From Candidatus Hebobacterum abditum (GTDB lineage Bacteria > Armatimonadota > Hebobacteria > Hebobacterales > Hebobacteraceae): a stretch of 64,000 nucleotides of DNA. Below are positions 40,659 through 48,949 of this stretch, one piece after another. The DNA is taken from positions 163,864 to 227,863 of the forward strand of contig JALGXW010000002.1 in assembly GCA_029821875.1 (NCBI GenBank). The letters run 5' to 3'. Positions within the stretch are counted from its first letter, which is position 1, and every line of letters starts with the position of its first letter. The position numbers and the translations under genes were made by a program. The notes below the pieces were generated by a model. That model was not told where the DNA came from. It worked only from the letters and a program-made list of their open reading frames with translations, and made no database searches.

Positions 40659-42017
40659 ATGACCCGGCGTGTCTGGGTCGCCACCATTTCTGCTGTTCTG
40701 ATATCTCTGCTTCCGGTCGCTGCTCAGGTGACCGAGGAGCTGGACGGGTTCGGCGGGTTGAGGGGCGTCCGCCGGGCCGCAACAGGTTTCTTTCGCACGA
40801 CTCGAGCGCACGGCCGGTGGTGGCTCGTGGACCCGAACGGTTTGCTGTTCTTCAGCGTGGGGGTCGAGGATGTGAGCCTGGGCCCGCGCGGAGGCGCTGG
40901 CACGGGGGCCTCGACCTATCGAGAAGGCGCCCTCGCCAAGCACGGGGGCGAGGCGACATGGGCGGCGGTCACTGCGGAGCGACTTCGTGCCTGGGGGTTC
41001 AACACCCTCGGGGCAGGCTCGGACCAGGCGATGAGACGGCAGGCGATGCCTTACACGATCAGCCTTCAGTGCGCCGCCGCGCGCGGTGGAGCCGTCCTCG
41101 GGGAGTTCCCTGATGTCTTCGACCCGGCCTACGAACGCGCGGTCCGCCGATACGCGCGGCAAGTGTGTCGGCCCTGCGCATCTGATCCCTGGCTTCTGGG
41201 GTACTTCACCGATGCTGACCTGCCGTGGGGAACAAGCGAGGAGGGCTCGGCAAACGTGCTGGCGCAGTTCCTGGGGCTCCCCGACGGTGCGCCCGGCCGG
41301 GTTGCCTTGCTGCAGTTTCTGGAGAGGCGTCACCTCAACATTCAGGAGCTCAACATTGCGTGGCGAACCGACTACGCCTCCTTCGAGGAGATCGGCCGGA
41401 CGCCACAGGTTGGCTCATGCATCCCGCAGGGAGACGCCGACGCGTTCGAGCGTGAGTTCGCGCGAGAGTACATGCGCATCGCCCACGATGCCATCCGCGC
41501 CGTCGACAAGCATCACCTCATTCTCGGGCCCCGCTTCGCGCAGGCCGTGCCTTGCCACACCTTGGAGGGCATGAAAGGCTACGTAGACGTGGTCTGCTTG
41601 GACTACCGCGGCGCCACAGTTCCCGCGGAACACCTTCGGGAGGTCCACCGCGTCGCAGGGCTGCCCACCATCCTGATCGGGTCCGGCTGGGCAAGTCCGG
41701 AAAGCCGGGCCGCAGAGCCACCCGAAGCGGAGGACGTCGGCGAGACGTCGGCAGGCCCGCCGGCGGAGTACGAGCGGTTCGTACGAGAGCTGGTGTCTCT
41801 GCCGATGGTCGTAGGGTGCCATTGGCATAGCTATGCTGACAGGCCCGCGCGCGACGGGCCTGGTTCAGACGCCGAGCCGCTGGCGTTGGTGGATGTCCAG
41901 GACGAGCCCCATCGGGAGTCGGTAGAGATGGCGACCCGGGTCAACGAGCAGATCTACGAGCTGGCAGGGGGCCCACCTGGAGCAGGCGGCACAGTAGGGG
42001 ACAGCGAACACCCCTAA
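40659..42017 (+). CDS. secreted agarase/GH42-like protein, catalytic Glu residues apparently lost
   Basis: A 452-aa exported TIM-barrel protein with signal peptide (VWVATISAVLISLLPVAAQ). GRWWLVDPNGLLFFSVGV (about 48-65), DPWLLGYFTDADLPWG (about 176-191) and VVGCHWHSYADRP (about 386-398) place it with beta-agarase/GH50- and GH42-like enzymes. In active relatives I would expect NE-type acid/base at YFTD-NE-LPWG and a Glu in the LIGEF-type strand; here they read DAD and LIGSGW. It may therefore be a carbohydrate-binding pseudoenzyme. GGAGGGG is eight bases before the ATG and a strong hairpin follows. Confidence 0.75.
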   Translation: MTRRVWVATISAVLISLLPVAAQVTEELDGFGGLRGVRRAATGFFRTTRAHGRWWLVDPNGLLFFSVGVEDVSLGPRGGAGTGASTYREGALAKHGGEATWAAVTAERLRAWGFNTLGAGSDQAMRRQAMPYTISLQCAAARGGAVLGEFPDVFDPAYERAVRRYARQVCRPCASDPWLLGYFTDADLPWGTSEEGSANVLAQFLGLPDGAPGRVALLQFLERRHLNIQELNIAWRTDYASFEEIGRTPQVGSCIPQGDADAFEREFAREYMRIAHDAIRAVDKHHLILGPRFAQAVPCHTLEGMKGYVDVVCLDYRGATVPAEHLREVHRVAGLPTILIGSGWASPESRAAEPPEAEDVGETSAGPPAEYERFVRELVSLPMVVGCHWHSYADRPARDGPGSDAEPLALVDVQDEPHRESVEMATRVNEQIYELAGGPPGAGGTVGDSEHP

Positions 42018-42054
42018 GGAACTCTTGGGGGAGGGCGGCGCCAGCAGGCGCGAG

Positions 42055-42089
42055 GGTGCCCCGAGGACGGCGGGAAGCCTCGGGGCACC
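42055..42089. terminator. strong hairpin after the agarase-like gene
   Basis: A perfect 12-bp stem (GGTGCCCCGAGG, 11-nt loop, CCTCGGGGCACC) 37 bases past the stop at 42017. It can act on either strand. The remaining 42090..42323 region holds the ECF-like motif and the radical SAM leader, without a gene. Confidence 0.65.
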
Positions 42090-42183
42090 TGCTCCCCCTG
42101 GCGTAGGAGGGAGGGCGGCTGAGTATTCTTTGGATCGCAGCCAGTGCGGTTCGCGGGTTTCGCTCTGCCGCCCTGTGTCCGAT
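42055..42183 (-). ncRNA. candidate small RNA between ECF-like motif and hairpin
   Basis: The motif at 42190..42220 reads on the minus strand, where no gene follows except antisense to the agarase-like gene. Transcription starting near 42183 would meet the 12-bp hairpin after about 100 nt. The interval has no ATG-initiated frame with a binding site. This is inference only. Confidence 0.25.
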
Positions 42184-42189
42184 CCACCG

Positions 42190-42220
42190 TATTAGACGCA
42201 TCTGGGACCCTGATGGTTCT
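42190..42220 (-). promoter_or_regulatory. orphan ECF-sigma-type promoter motif
   Basis: Minus-strand AGAAC, 17 nt, CGTCTAATA, with both boxes and spacing identical to 21561..21591 (24 of 31 bases match overall). No gene lies downstream on that strand. Confidence 0.45.
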
Positions 42221-42323
42221 CAGTTGGCGGGAAATATTCCAGTTTTTTGTGCGAAGAATCTGTGAAAGCTCATTCCCCCGAGGCCGACTCCCAGGCGATG
42301 ATGCCTGAGCGGAGGGGGGTGAC

Positions 42324-43760
42324 GTGAGCCGGGACGTTCTCCTCGTCAACACCAATCAGCTCCGTCCAGCCGTCGGGCCGATCGCGCTGGACTACATCGC
42401 TGATTCCCTTCGAGAGCGCCGCCTGGAGGCCAGGCTGGTCGATCTGTGCTTCGAGGAGGACCCGGAGCAGGCCCTCGGATCGGCGCTGAAGGAGGCCGAA
42501 TACCTCCTCGTAGGGTTGACACTCCGGAACACAGACGACTGCTATCTGGCCGGCGGCGAGGACCATCTTCCCGGTTTCATCCGTCTCGCGGAGGTCGCTA
42601 GGGAGCTGTCGGATGCTCCCCTGGTCATCGGGGGAAGTGGCTACTCTGTCTTCCCTGAGCCCATTCTGCGAGCGTGTGGGGCTGATTACGGCATAGCGGG
42701 GGATGGCGAGGCGGCCCTCGTCAGGCTGGCGGATGCGCTTGCCGGTGAGGGGAGAGCCGGGGAGATTCCTGGCCTTCTGTGGCGCGAGAACGGTGAGATC
42801 AGGGGCAATCCGCCGTCGCTCGCCCCGGTTTCCGAGTTGCCGACCCGCGAGAGGGCGCTCGTCTGCAACAAGCGTTACTTCGACGAGGGCGGCCAGGCCG
42901 GCGTGGAGACGAAGCGCGGGTGCGACCGCGGCTGCATCTACTGCGCCGACCCTCTCGGCAAGGGACGGCGCGTACGGGCACGGACCCCGGAGCAGGCGGC
43001 TGACGAGTTCGAGGCACTTCTCGCGCAGGGAATCGACCACTTCCATCTGTGCGATAGCGAGTTCAACGTGCCTGTCGACCATGCCCTCGCCGTATGTGAC
43101 GAGATGGCGCGGCGTGGACTCGGCAACATGGCTCGCTGGTACACGTATGCGACGCCGGCCGGGTTCACGCCCGAGCTTGCACGGGCGATGCGGTCGGCAG
43201 GCTGTGTGGGCGTGAACTTCGGCGCCGATAGCGGGGACGACCGGATGCTGACTGCCCTGGGGCGGGACTTCGAGACAGAGGGCCTGTCACGAACGGCAGA
43301 GGCATGTCGCGAGGCAGGTCTCGTCTTCATGTATGACCTTCTGCTGGGCGGCCCCGGCGAGACTCAGGAGAGCATCGTGCACACAATCGAACTGATGAAG
43401 CGCATCTCTCCTGACCGAGTGGGAGTCTCGCTCGGCGTCCGCGTCTACGAAGGGACACGTCTGGCCGATATTGTCAGATCGCAAGGCCCGCTGGAGAACA
43501 ACCCGAATCTGCGTGGCACCACCGAAGGGAATCAGGCCCTCCTTGCGCCGGTGTTCTACCTGTCATCTGCGCTCGGCGACGGTGCGGCGGAGTACGTGGC
43601 CGAACTCGTCGGCGGCGACCAGCGGTTCTTCTTCCCAACGGCCGAGGCTGGGACCGAGGCGTACAACTACAGCGATAACGAGCGACTCGTGGTCGCCATT
43701 CAAGAGGGGTATCGCGGGGCCTACTGGGATATCCTCAGGCGCCTGGCCGAGGGCCAATAG
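42324..43760 (+). CDS. radical SAM protein with B12-binding-like N-terminal domain
   Basis: A 478-aa protein of the BchE-like class. Residues about 1-150 form a Rossmann-like domain (VLLVNTNQLRP, IALDYIADSLRERR, LVIGGSGYSVFPEPI, YGIAGDGEAALVRLADAL). The radical SAM core has KRGCDRGCIYCADP (CxxxCxxC, about 193-206), GIDHFHLCDSEFNV and FMYDLLLGGPGETQES. No DxHxxG cobalamin ligand motif is seen, so corrinoid binding is unsure. Substrate unknown. GTG start with GGAGGGGGG upstream. Confidence 0.85.
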   Translation: MSRDVLLVNTNQLRPAVGPIALDYIADSLRERRLEARLVDLCFEEDPEQALGSALKEAEYLLVGLTLRNTDDCYLAGGEDHLPGFIRLAEVARELSDAPLVIGGSGYSVFPEPILRACGADYGIAGDGEAALVRLADALAGEGRAGEIPGLLWRENGEIRGNPPSLAPVSELPTRERALVCNKRYFDEGGQAGVETKRGCDRGCIYCADPLGKGRRVRARTPEQAADEFEALLAQGIDHFHLCDSEFNVPVDHALAVCDEMARRGLGNMARWYTYATPAGFTPELARAMRSAGCVGVNFGADSGDDRMLTALGRDFETEGLSRTAEACREAGLVFMYDLLLGGPGETQESIVHTIELMKRISPDRVGVSLGVRVYEGTRLADIVRSQGPLENNPNLRGTTEGNQALLAPVFYLSSALGDGAAEYVAELVGGDQRFFFPTAEAGTEAYNYSDNERLVVAIQEGYRGAYWDILRRLAEGQ

Positions 43761-43800
43761 CAGAGCCCTGCATCACTTCGCTCTGACTGCAGCAGCTGGG

Positions 43801-44232
43801 TCAGGTCCTCTGGACCTCGAAGGTCGTCTCGATCGTGGCGACCTGCCGCAGCATGGCGCCAACTGAGCAGTACCTCTCGTCGGAGAGTTCAATCGCGTGC
43901 GCCAACCGTTCCTCGTTGATGTCGCCTGCGAGCATGTGCGTGATCTTGATGCGCGTAAAGATCCTGGGGTGCTCCGTTGCGCGCTCACCCTCAACCACCA
44001 GCCGATAGTCCTCAACTGGCTCGCGCATCTTGTGGAGGATCGCGGTGACATCCATGGCGGTGCAGGCGGCGAAGCAGGCCAGCAGCATCTGCGTGGGCCG
44101 AGGGCCCCGATTCTCACCACCTTCTTCCTCCGCGGCATCGAACCTGACTTGATGGCCTGTAGCGAAGCTGGCGTCGAAGGCCATTCCCGCCGCGAGGGCG
44201 AGTGTGACGCTCTCCGTCTTGCCGTCTGCCAT
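43801..44232 (-). CDS. OsmC/YhfA-family protein
   Basis: A 143-aa OsmC-like protein. RPTQMLLACFAACTAMDVTAIL (about 45-66) holds the paired cysteines typical of peroxiredoxin-like Ohr/OsmC proteins, and CSVGAMLRQ is the C-terminal landmark. Members reduce organic hydroperoxides or serve other thiol functions; the YhfA subgroup is uncharacterised. GGAGG precedes the ATG. It lies 52 bp after the GT-C gene. Confidence 0.85.
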   Translation of the reverse strand: MADGKTESVTLALAAGMAFDASFATGHQVRFDAAEEEGGENRGPRPTQMLLACFAACTAMDVTAILHKMREPVEDYRLVVEGERATEHPRIFTRIKITHMLAGDINEERLAHAIELSDERYCSVGAMLRQVATIETTFEVQRT

Positions 44233-44284
44233 CGAATACCTCCGCCGTACTGCTCACCTTCACGGCGAGCGCCCTCTCGCTAGG

Positions 44285-45883
44285 TCATTGATCCCGGTCC
44301 GCCACGCTCGGCTGGATGCGATAGACGAGTATGGCCGTGTCTGCCCCGCGGTAGCGAGTCAGGGGCTCAAAGCGGGGGTGGTCGGCGATATTCCTCATTG
44401 AAACGAGGGCGGGGAACGCATGGGTCTTGTCCGACCGCGTGATGACGTAACCGGCCCCGATGGCATCGGCGACCGTCAGGGCGGCCTCCGGACCGTCAGT
44501 CGGGAATTGGGCGCACGGGACGCCCGCGATGTGGTTGAGGCCCCAGGCGCTGTCGGTGAGCACGGGGGCGGGATCAGGGCCAAGGGCGCGCACGGCGTCA
44601 GCGGCCTCGATGGGGTACAGGGGCTCAACAGCTCGGCGCGCGTCAGGCGGCGGTGCGAGCCACCAGATGCACGGAGAGAGAAAGGCGACGGCGATCAGCA
44701 GCCAGGCGAGCGGTGCCAGGCGGCGGAGGCGGGCGCGATCGTGAAGGTGCGCGGCGGCGGCCGCCCCGAGCACAAGGAGTCCGGGCATCAGCGAGGGGAG
44801 GAGATGCCAGCCGGTGCCTTTGAGGGTCGGATAGGGCACTACAAGGCACGGGATGAGCAGAGCGATCGGGACGTAGACAAGCCACGGCGTGGCCTCGCGC
44901 CGCACACCTCGAAGGCAGAGCGCGGCGACGGCGAGCACCGCGACGAGCATGAGCGCCTTCAGCAGGACCCGAGTGCTGCGATAGAGGGCGTAAAGCTTCA
45001 TCCCCACGGCGACGACCTGACTCGACTCGAGGTAGTTGTCGAGCGTTAGGTGAGACTGATCGAGCCGGAAGAGGTCGTTGTACTCTGTGAGGAAGGCGGT
45101 GCGAAGTGCGTTAGCGCCGGAGGGACTGCCGAACGTGACGGTCTGACGCACCCACCATGGCGCGGCGATGACGGCGAAGGCGATGATGAAGGCGATGGCC
45201 AGGCGGAGTGCGTGTCCCTTCCTTGCCCGGCGCGCGAGGAAGACGGCGAGGATGAGGACGACGATGGCCAGCAGTCCCCCGTCCGAGCGGGTGAGATAGG
45301 AGAGGGCGGCGACTGCGCCCGCGGCCATAGCGACGAGGGGCAATCCTCGCCAGGCAGCCCAGAGAGCGAGGATCGAAAGGTTGACAAGGGTGGCGTTCAG
45401 CATGAAGTGGTCGGGGAAGAGGGATAGCTCGACGAGGTAGTAGTTCACGGCCGCGCCGCCGCCCGCGAGGAGGGCGGCATCGCGCCGGCCCGTCAGGGAG
45501 CCCGCGACCCACGCGCACACTGCACAGAGAAGCGCTCCAAAGATGAGTGACGGCCACTGTGCCGCCCGCAGCGACACCTCGCCGGCAGCAGCAAAGGCGC
45601 CGGCCATGACCAGGGACGTGCCGGGCATCCAGTAACCGTTGCTGGGGACTGGGAGGCCTTCTGGGATGCCAGCGAGGTAGTTCCACACGTAGTCGGCCAC
45701 GAACCCACGGCCGGAGTGGAGATTCTCCGCGACGTGCATGTAGTAGGCTGCGTCTGCGGACACAGGAATGGGACGGCTGTACGCCAGTGCGACGCGAACG
45801 GCCAGCGCCGCGCAGAAGACCGCGAGGCATGGCAGCAGCAGTCTCGGCCGCGAACGGCCATTGCTTGCGTCGGGCGCGCTCAT
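44285..45883 (-). CDS. GT-C membrane glycosyltransferase (GT39/ArnT-like)
   Basis: A 532-aa protein with about eleven TM helices and a soluble C-terminus. The first extracytoplasmic loop has PVSADAAYYMHVAENLHSG, where the Asp is the expected catalytic/metal-associated residue of GT-C enzymes using polyprenyl-phosphate sugars, followed by YWMPGTSLVMAG. It probably transfers a sugar to an envelope acceptor. It is divergent from the QueT-like gene. A second GT-C protein is at 58507..60117. The substrate is unknown. Confidence 0.8.
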   Translation of the reverse strand: MSAPDASNGRSRPRLLLPCLAVFCAALAVRVALAYSRPIPVSADAAYYMHVAENLHSGRGFVADYVWNYLAGIPEGLPVPSNGYWMPGTSLVMAGAFAAAGEVSLRAAQWPSLIFGALLCAVCAWVAGSLTGRRDAALLAGGGAAVNYYLVELSLFPDHFMLNATLVNLSILALWAAWRGLPLVAMAAGAVAALSYLTRSDGGLLAIVVLILAVFLARRARKGHALRLAIAFIIAFAVIAAPWWVRQTVTFGSPSGANALRTAFLTEYNDLFRLDQSHLTLDNYLESSQVVAVGMKLYALYRSTRVLLKALMLVAVLAVAALCLRGVRREATPWLVYVPIALLIPCLVVPYPTLKGTGWHLLPSLMPGLLVLGAAAAAHLHDRARLRRLAPLAWLLIAVAFLSPCIWWLAPPPDARRAVEPLYPIEAADAVRALGPDPAPVLTDSAWGLNHIAGVPCAQFPTDGPEAALTVADAIGAGYVITRSDKTHAFPALVSMRNIADHPRFEPLTRYRGADTAILVYRIQPSVADRDQ

Positions 45884-46030
45884 CGCTCAGATCACCGCCT
45901 CGAAGGCCTCATCGTAGATCAGCACGAGCGTCTCCACGTGTGATGCTGCCTCCGTGTCAGATCCGAGTGCCGTGCCCCGGGGCAGGGGCCCAGTCGGCCT
46001 CGGCGAAGTGGCCCGCCGGGAGGGCGAGGC

Positions 46031-46936
46031 ATGCGCGATCTGCTCGCTGTATGGCAGAATACCCGGCTGGTAGTGCTGGTCGCGCTCACGGCGGCCCTGT
46101 ACGCGGCGCTTATGATGCCGTTCAAAGTGGCGCAGCTCATCCCTGGCATCACCGAGATCCGTCCCGGCATAGTGATACCTTTTGTGTTCGGCCTGCTGTT
46201 CGGCCCGGCCGCCGCGTGGGGAGCCGCCTTCGGCAACTTGATCGGCGACATGCTCGGCGGCATGCTGACTCCCGGCAGTCCCTTCGGCTTCGTCGCGAAT
46301 CTCCTCTATGCTTACATTCCCTATCGAGTCTGGGGAGTCTACAGAATGGCCAGCAGCGAAGCGGACCTCGACTTCAAAAGGATGGTGTGGCTGGCGAACT
46401 ACCCGCTCCTGATTGCGGCAGCGGCGCTCTGCGTTGGTGGCGCGGTCATCCACGCCAAGGGCTTCTTCGCTGTCGGCTATGTGTTGTACTTGCTTGCCGC
46501 AGTGAGCCTGGCCGTCTTGCTGGCCGAGGCGCGCGACATGGGAGAGTTGGTGCTTGTGTCTGCCCTCGCAGCTGCGGTCTGTGCGGCCGTAGTTGGCTTT
46601 GGCGTGGACGTCGCGGGGATGTTTCCGTTCAAGGCAGTGGCCCCAGTGGTTCTCGTGAACAACCTCGCTCTTGCGACTGTGCTCGCCCCGCCGCTCCTGT
46701 CCGCCCTCTACCCTCGCATGAAGCGGTGGGGTCTTCTGCATTGGCAGGTCCTAGGCCGGGAGTCGCCCTCTCGGTCGCCACGGATCACGCTCGGAGTCCT
46801 TGTGTGCTGGGTGGGAGCAGTGGCCGTGCTCTTGACCGGTATCGGGATCTCGGGTGAAGAGGCCGCGGGTCTGAGTGTGCTGACGGCACTGTGGGCCCCG
46901 TTGGCTGTCTTGGCGGCCGGGATTCTGCTGATCTGA
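46031..46936 (+). CDS. QueT-like / ECF-type substrate-specific membrane component
   Basis: A 301-aa membrane protein. The N-terminal half has the QueT-family pattern: ALTAALYAALMMPFKVAQLIPG-like start, ITEIRPGIVIPFVFGLLFGPAAAWGAAFGNLIGDMLGG-like core (motifs EIRPG, FGPAAAWG, GNLIGD) and GFVANLLYAYIPY. QueT is an ECF S component for queuosine precursors; some relatives have other substrates. The protein is longer than typical S components, with four extra C-terminal helices. No ECF A or T genes are adjacent. Confidence 0.75.
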   Translation: MRDLLAVWQNTRLVVLVALTAALYAALMMPFKVAQLIPGITEIRPGIVIPFVFGLLFGPAAAWGAAFGNLIGDMLGGMLTPGSPFGFVANLLYAYIPYRVWGVYRMASSEADLDFKRMVWLANYPLLIAAAALCVGGAVIHAKGFFAVGYVLYLLAAVSLAVLLAEARDMGELVLVSALAAAVCAAVVGFGVDVAGMFPFKAVAPVVLVNNLALATVLAPPLLSALYPRMKRWGLLHWQVLGRESPSRSPRITLGVLVCWVGAVAVLLTGIGISGEEAAGLSVLTALWAPLAVLAAGILLI

Positions 46937-46965
46937 CCCGTTGATCTGACCCGTGGCAGCCGGAG

Positions 46966-48210
46966 TCAGCAGTCAACGAGGAGATCGCCGTCCTTCTCCC
47001 GGGTAGGGACTGCCTCGACGATGTTGCCTACCCAGTCGTCCGGCCCACCGGCGCGGACTCTCACGTAGTGAGACGTGTGCCCCGTAAGGCGACCCTTCTC
47101 GTCTATCTCCTCGAACAGGACAGACACTTCCTTGCCGATCCAGGCCTGGGCGGCGGAGCAGGCCAGATTGTGCGCAAGGGAGAGCATTTCCTGTGTGCGC
47201 TCTCGCTTCGCGGCCGTGGACACTTCGTCGCTTCGCTCGGCCGCGGGTGTGTCGGGACGACGGGAGTACGGGAAGACATGGAGGCGGGTGAAGGCCATAT
47301 CGCGAATGAAATCCAGGCTCCGCTGGAACTGCTCATCAGTCTCACCCGGGAAGCCCACCATCACATCGGTGCTGATTGCGGCATCGGGCCAGGCAGCGCG
47401 AATGCGCCCAACGAGACCGGCGAAGTCGCCACTGGTGTAGCCGCGGCCCATCGCCTTCAGGACCGAGTCGTCGCCTGACTGGAGAGGAAGGTGGAGGTGA
47501 TGGCAGAGCGTCGGATGGTCGGACGTCTCGGCGAGCACATCGCCGTCCACGTCCATCGGCTCGACTGAGCTGAGCCGGACGCGCGGTATGCTCGTACCGC
47601 GCACCTGCTGCAGGAGACGGGCGAGCGAGGCATCCCCCCGGTCCCTGCCGTACGCCCCGAGGCGTATCCCGCACAGGACCACTTCCTGCGCGCCTGATTC
47701 CGCAAGTTCTCTCAGTTCGGTGAGCACCATGGGAAGCGGCATGCTCGTCGGCCGTCCCCGGGCATCGGGCACCACGCAGTAGGTGCATTGGTGGTCGCAC
47801 CCATCCTGGATCTTCAGGAAGGCCCGGGTGCGCGGCGGCAGATGGCTGGCCGGGTGTGAGGAGGCCTGCAGCTCTGGCAAGAAGTGGGCGAGTTCGAGCT
47901 TCCGGGTGTTGGGCACGACCGCGGTCACTCCCGGGAGTTCGAGCAGCGAGGAGGGATCTCGCTGTGCCAGGCAGCCGGTGACGATGAGCGCGGCCTCCGG
48001 ATGCTCGCGTAAGACTTTCCGTATGAGCTTCCGGGCCTTCGCGTCGGCCGTGCTCGTGACTGTGCACGTGTTGACGATGTACGTATCGGCCGGCTCATCG
48101 CGGCCGGCTATCCGATAGCCGCGTGCGGCGAGACTGCGGGCGATCTCGTCGGAGTCACACTGGTTGACCTTGCAGCCCAGTGTGAGGATGCAGACGCGAG
48201 AAGGACTCAT
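46966..48210 (-). CDS. mtaB: MtaB: tRNA t6A37 methylthiotransferase
   Basis: A 414-aa radical SAM methylthiotransferase converting t6A37 to ms2t6A in tRNAs reading ANN codons. The N-terminal UPF0004 domain has TLGCKVNQCDSDE (about 9-21), the auxiliary-cluster cysteines (NTCTVT, VTGCLAQRD) and the radical SAM triad in QDGCDHQCTYCVVP (about 132-145), then HLPLQSGDDSVLKAMGR and VGFPGETDEQF. A C-terminal TRAM-like domain follows. TLGCKVNQ is the MtaB rather than MiaB/RimO variant. Last gene of the ligA-led run. Confidence 0.92.
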   Translation of the reverse strand: MSPSRVCILTLGCKVNQCDSDEIARSLAARGYRIAGRDEPADTYIVNTCTVTSTADAKARKLIRKVLREHPEAALIVTGCLAQRDPSSLLELPGVTAVVPNTRKLELAHFLPELQASSHPASHLPPRTRAFLKIQDGCDHQCTYCVVPDARGRPTSMPLPMVLTELRELAESGAQEVVLCGIRLGAYGRDRGDASLARLLQQVRGTSIPRVRLSSVEPMDVDGDVLAETSDHPTLCHHLHLPLQSGDDSVLKAMGRGYTSGDFAGLVGRIRAAWPDAAISTDVMVGFPGETDEQFQRSLDFIRDMAFTRLHVFPYSRRPDTPAAERSDEVSTAAKRERTQEMLSLAHNLACSAAQAWIGKEVSVLFEEIDEKGRLTGHTSHYVRVRAGGPDDWVGNIVEAVPTREKDGDLLVDC

Positions 48211-48280
48211 TTCCGCTCAATGATAGCACGAACAGCAGACAGGAGAACAGCGGGGGAGCGCGGTCGCTTGGACGCGGGTG

Positions 48281-48949
48281 TCAGACGCCGCGCCCGGCGA
48301 ACCAGGGGATGAAGGAGCCGATCCAGTCGCTCAGCAGGAACTGCACCCGGCCGATGAACAGAGATATGCGAGCCATCACCGTGTTGCCGAACATGGCGCC
48401 GAAGGCGATCATCAGGAACCACCGGCCGAGCAAGGCCGAGCGGCCGAGCGTTCGTCCGAAGCGGCCCTCGTGCGAGACGGAGAAGAAGAAGTAGCTCAGC
48501 ACGGTGAACAGGATGATCACGAACAGCCAGTTGTGCAGGACAACGTCACTCCACCCGATCTGCGGGTCCGCGCGAAGCGGCTTGAAGCAGGCGTAGATCT
48601 GGGGGGAGTAGATGGGGAAGAACGTGCGGAAGAAGTAACCCGCCGCTATCCCGAAGAACAGCCCCATGACGAGCCGGGCCAGCCACAGGAGGCGGCGGCT
48701 GTAGATGAAGTAGAAGAGCAGGCCGACGACGGGGGCGAAGACCCAGTACCACCTGCCCTCGTGGATCATGGGCTTCCACCATCTGCCCTCGAGGTTCTGG
48801 GTCCAGATGAACACGATGAGGTAGCCGGCGCTCAGACCGACGAAGATGTGTTCGAACAGGCGCGAGACGGGGTTCTCGCGGTAGAGGATGGTATAGACGC
48901 CGAGAGTCGCGATGGCCCCACCCCAGAGGATGGCGATCTCTGGATTCAT
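48281..48949 (-). CDS. polytopic membrane protein of the DUF6754-type cluster
   Basis: A 222-aa protein with about six TM helices (AILWGGAIATLGVYTIL, HIFVGLSAGYLIVFIW, WVFAPVVGLLFYFIYS, VMGLFFGIAAGYFFR, WLFVIILFTVLSYFFF, LMIAFGAMFGNTVMARISLF). The ATG overlaps the upstream stop as ATGA. No known family recognised. It is the last of six coupled genes and precedes mtaB by 70 bp. Confidence 0.7.
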   Translation of the reverse strand: MNPEIAILWGGAIATLGVYTILYRENPVSRLFEHIFVGLSAGYLIVFIWTQNLEGRWWKPMIHEGRWYWVFAPVVGLLFYFIYSRRLLWLARLVMGLFFGIAAGYFFRTFFPIYSPQIYACFKPLRADPQIGWSDVVLHNWLFVIILFTVLSYFFFSVSHEGRFGRTLGRSALLGRWFLMIAFGAMFGNTVMARISLFIGRVQFLLSDWIGSFIPWFAGRGV

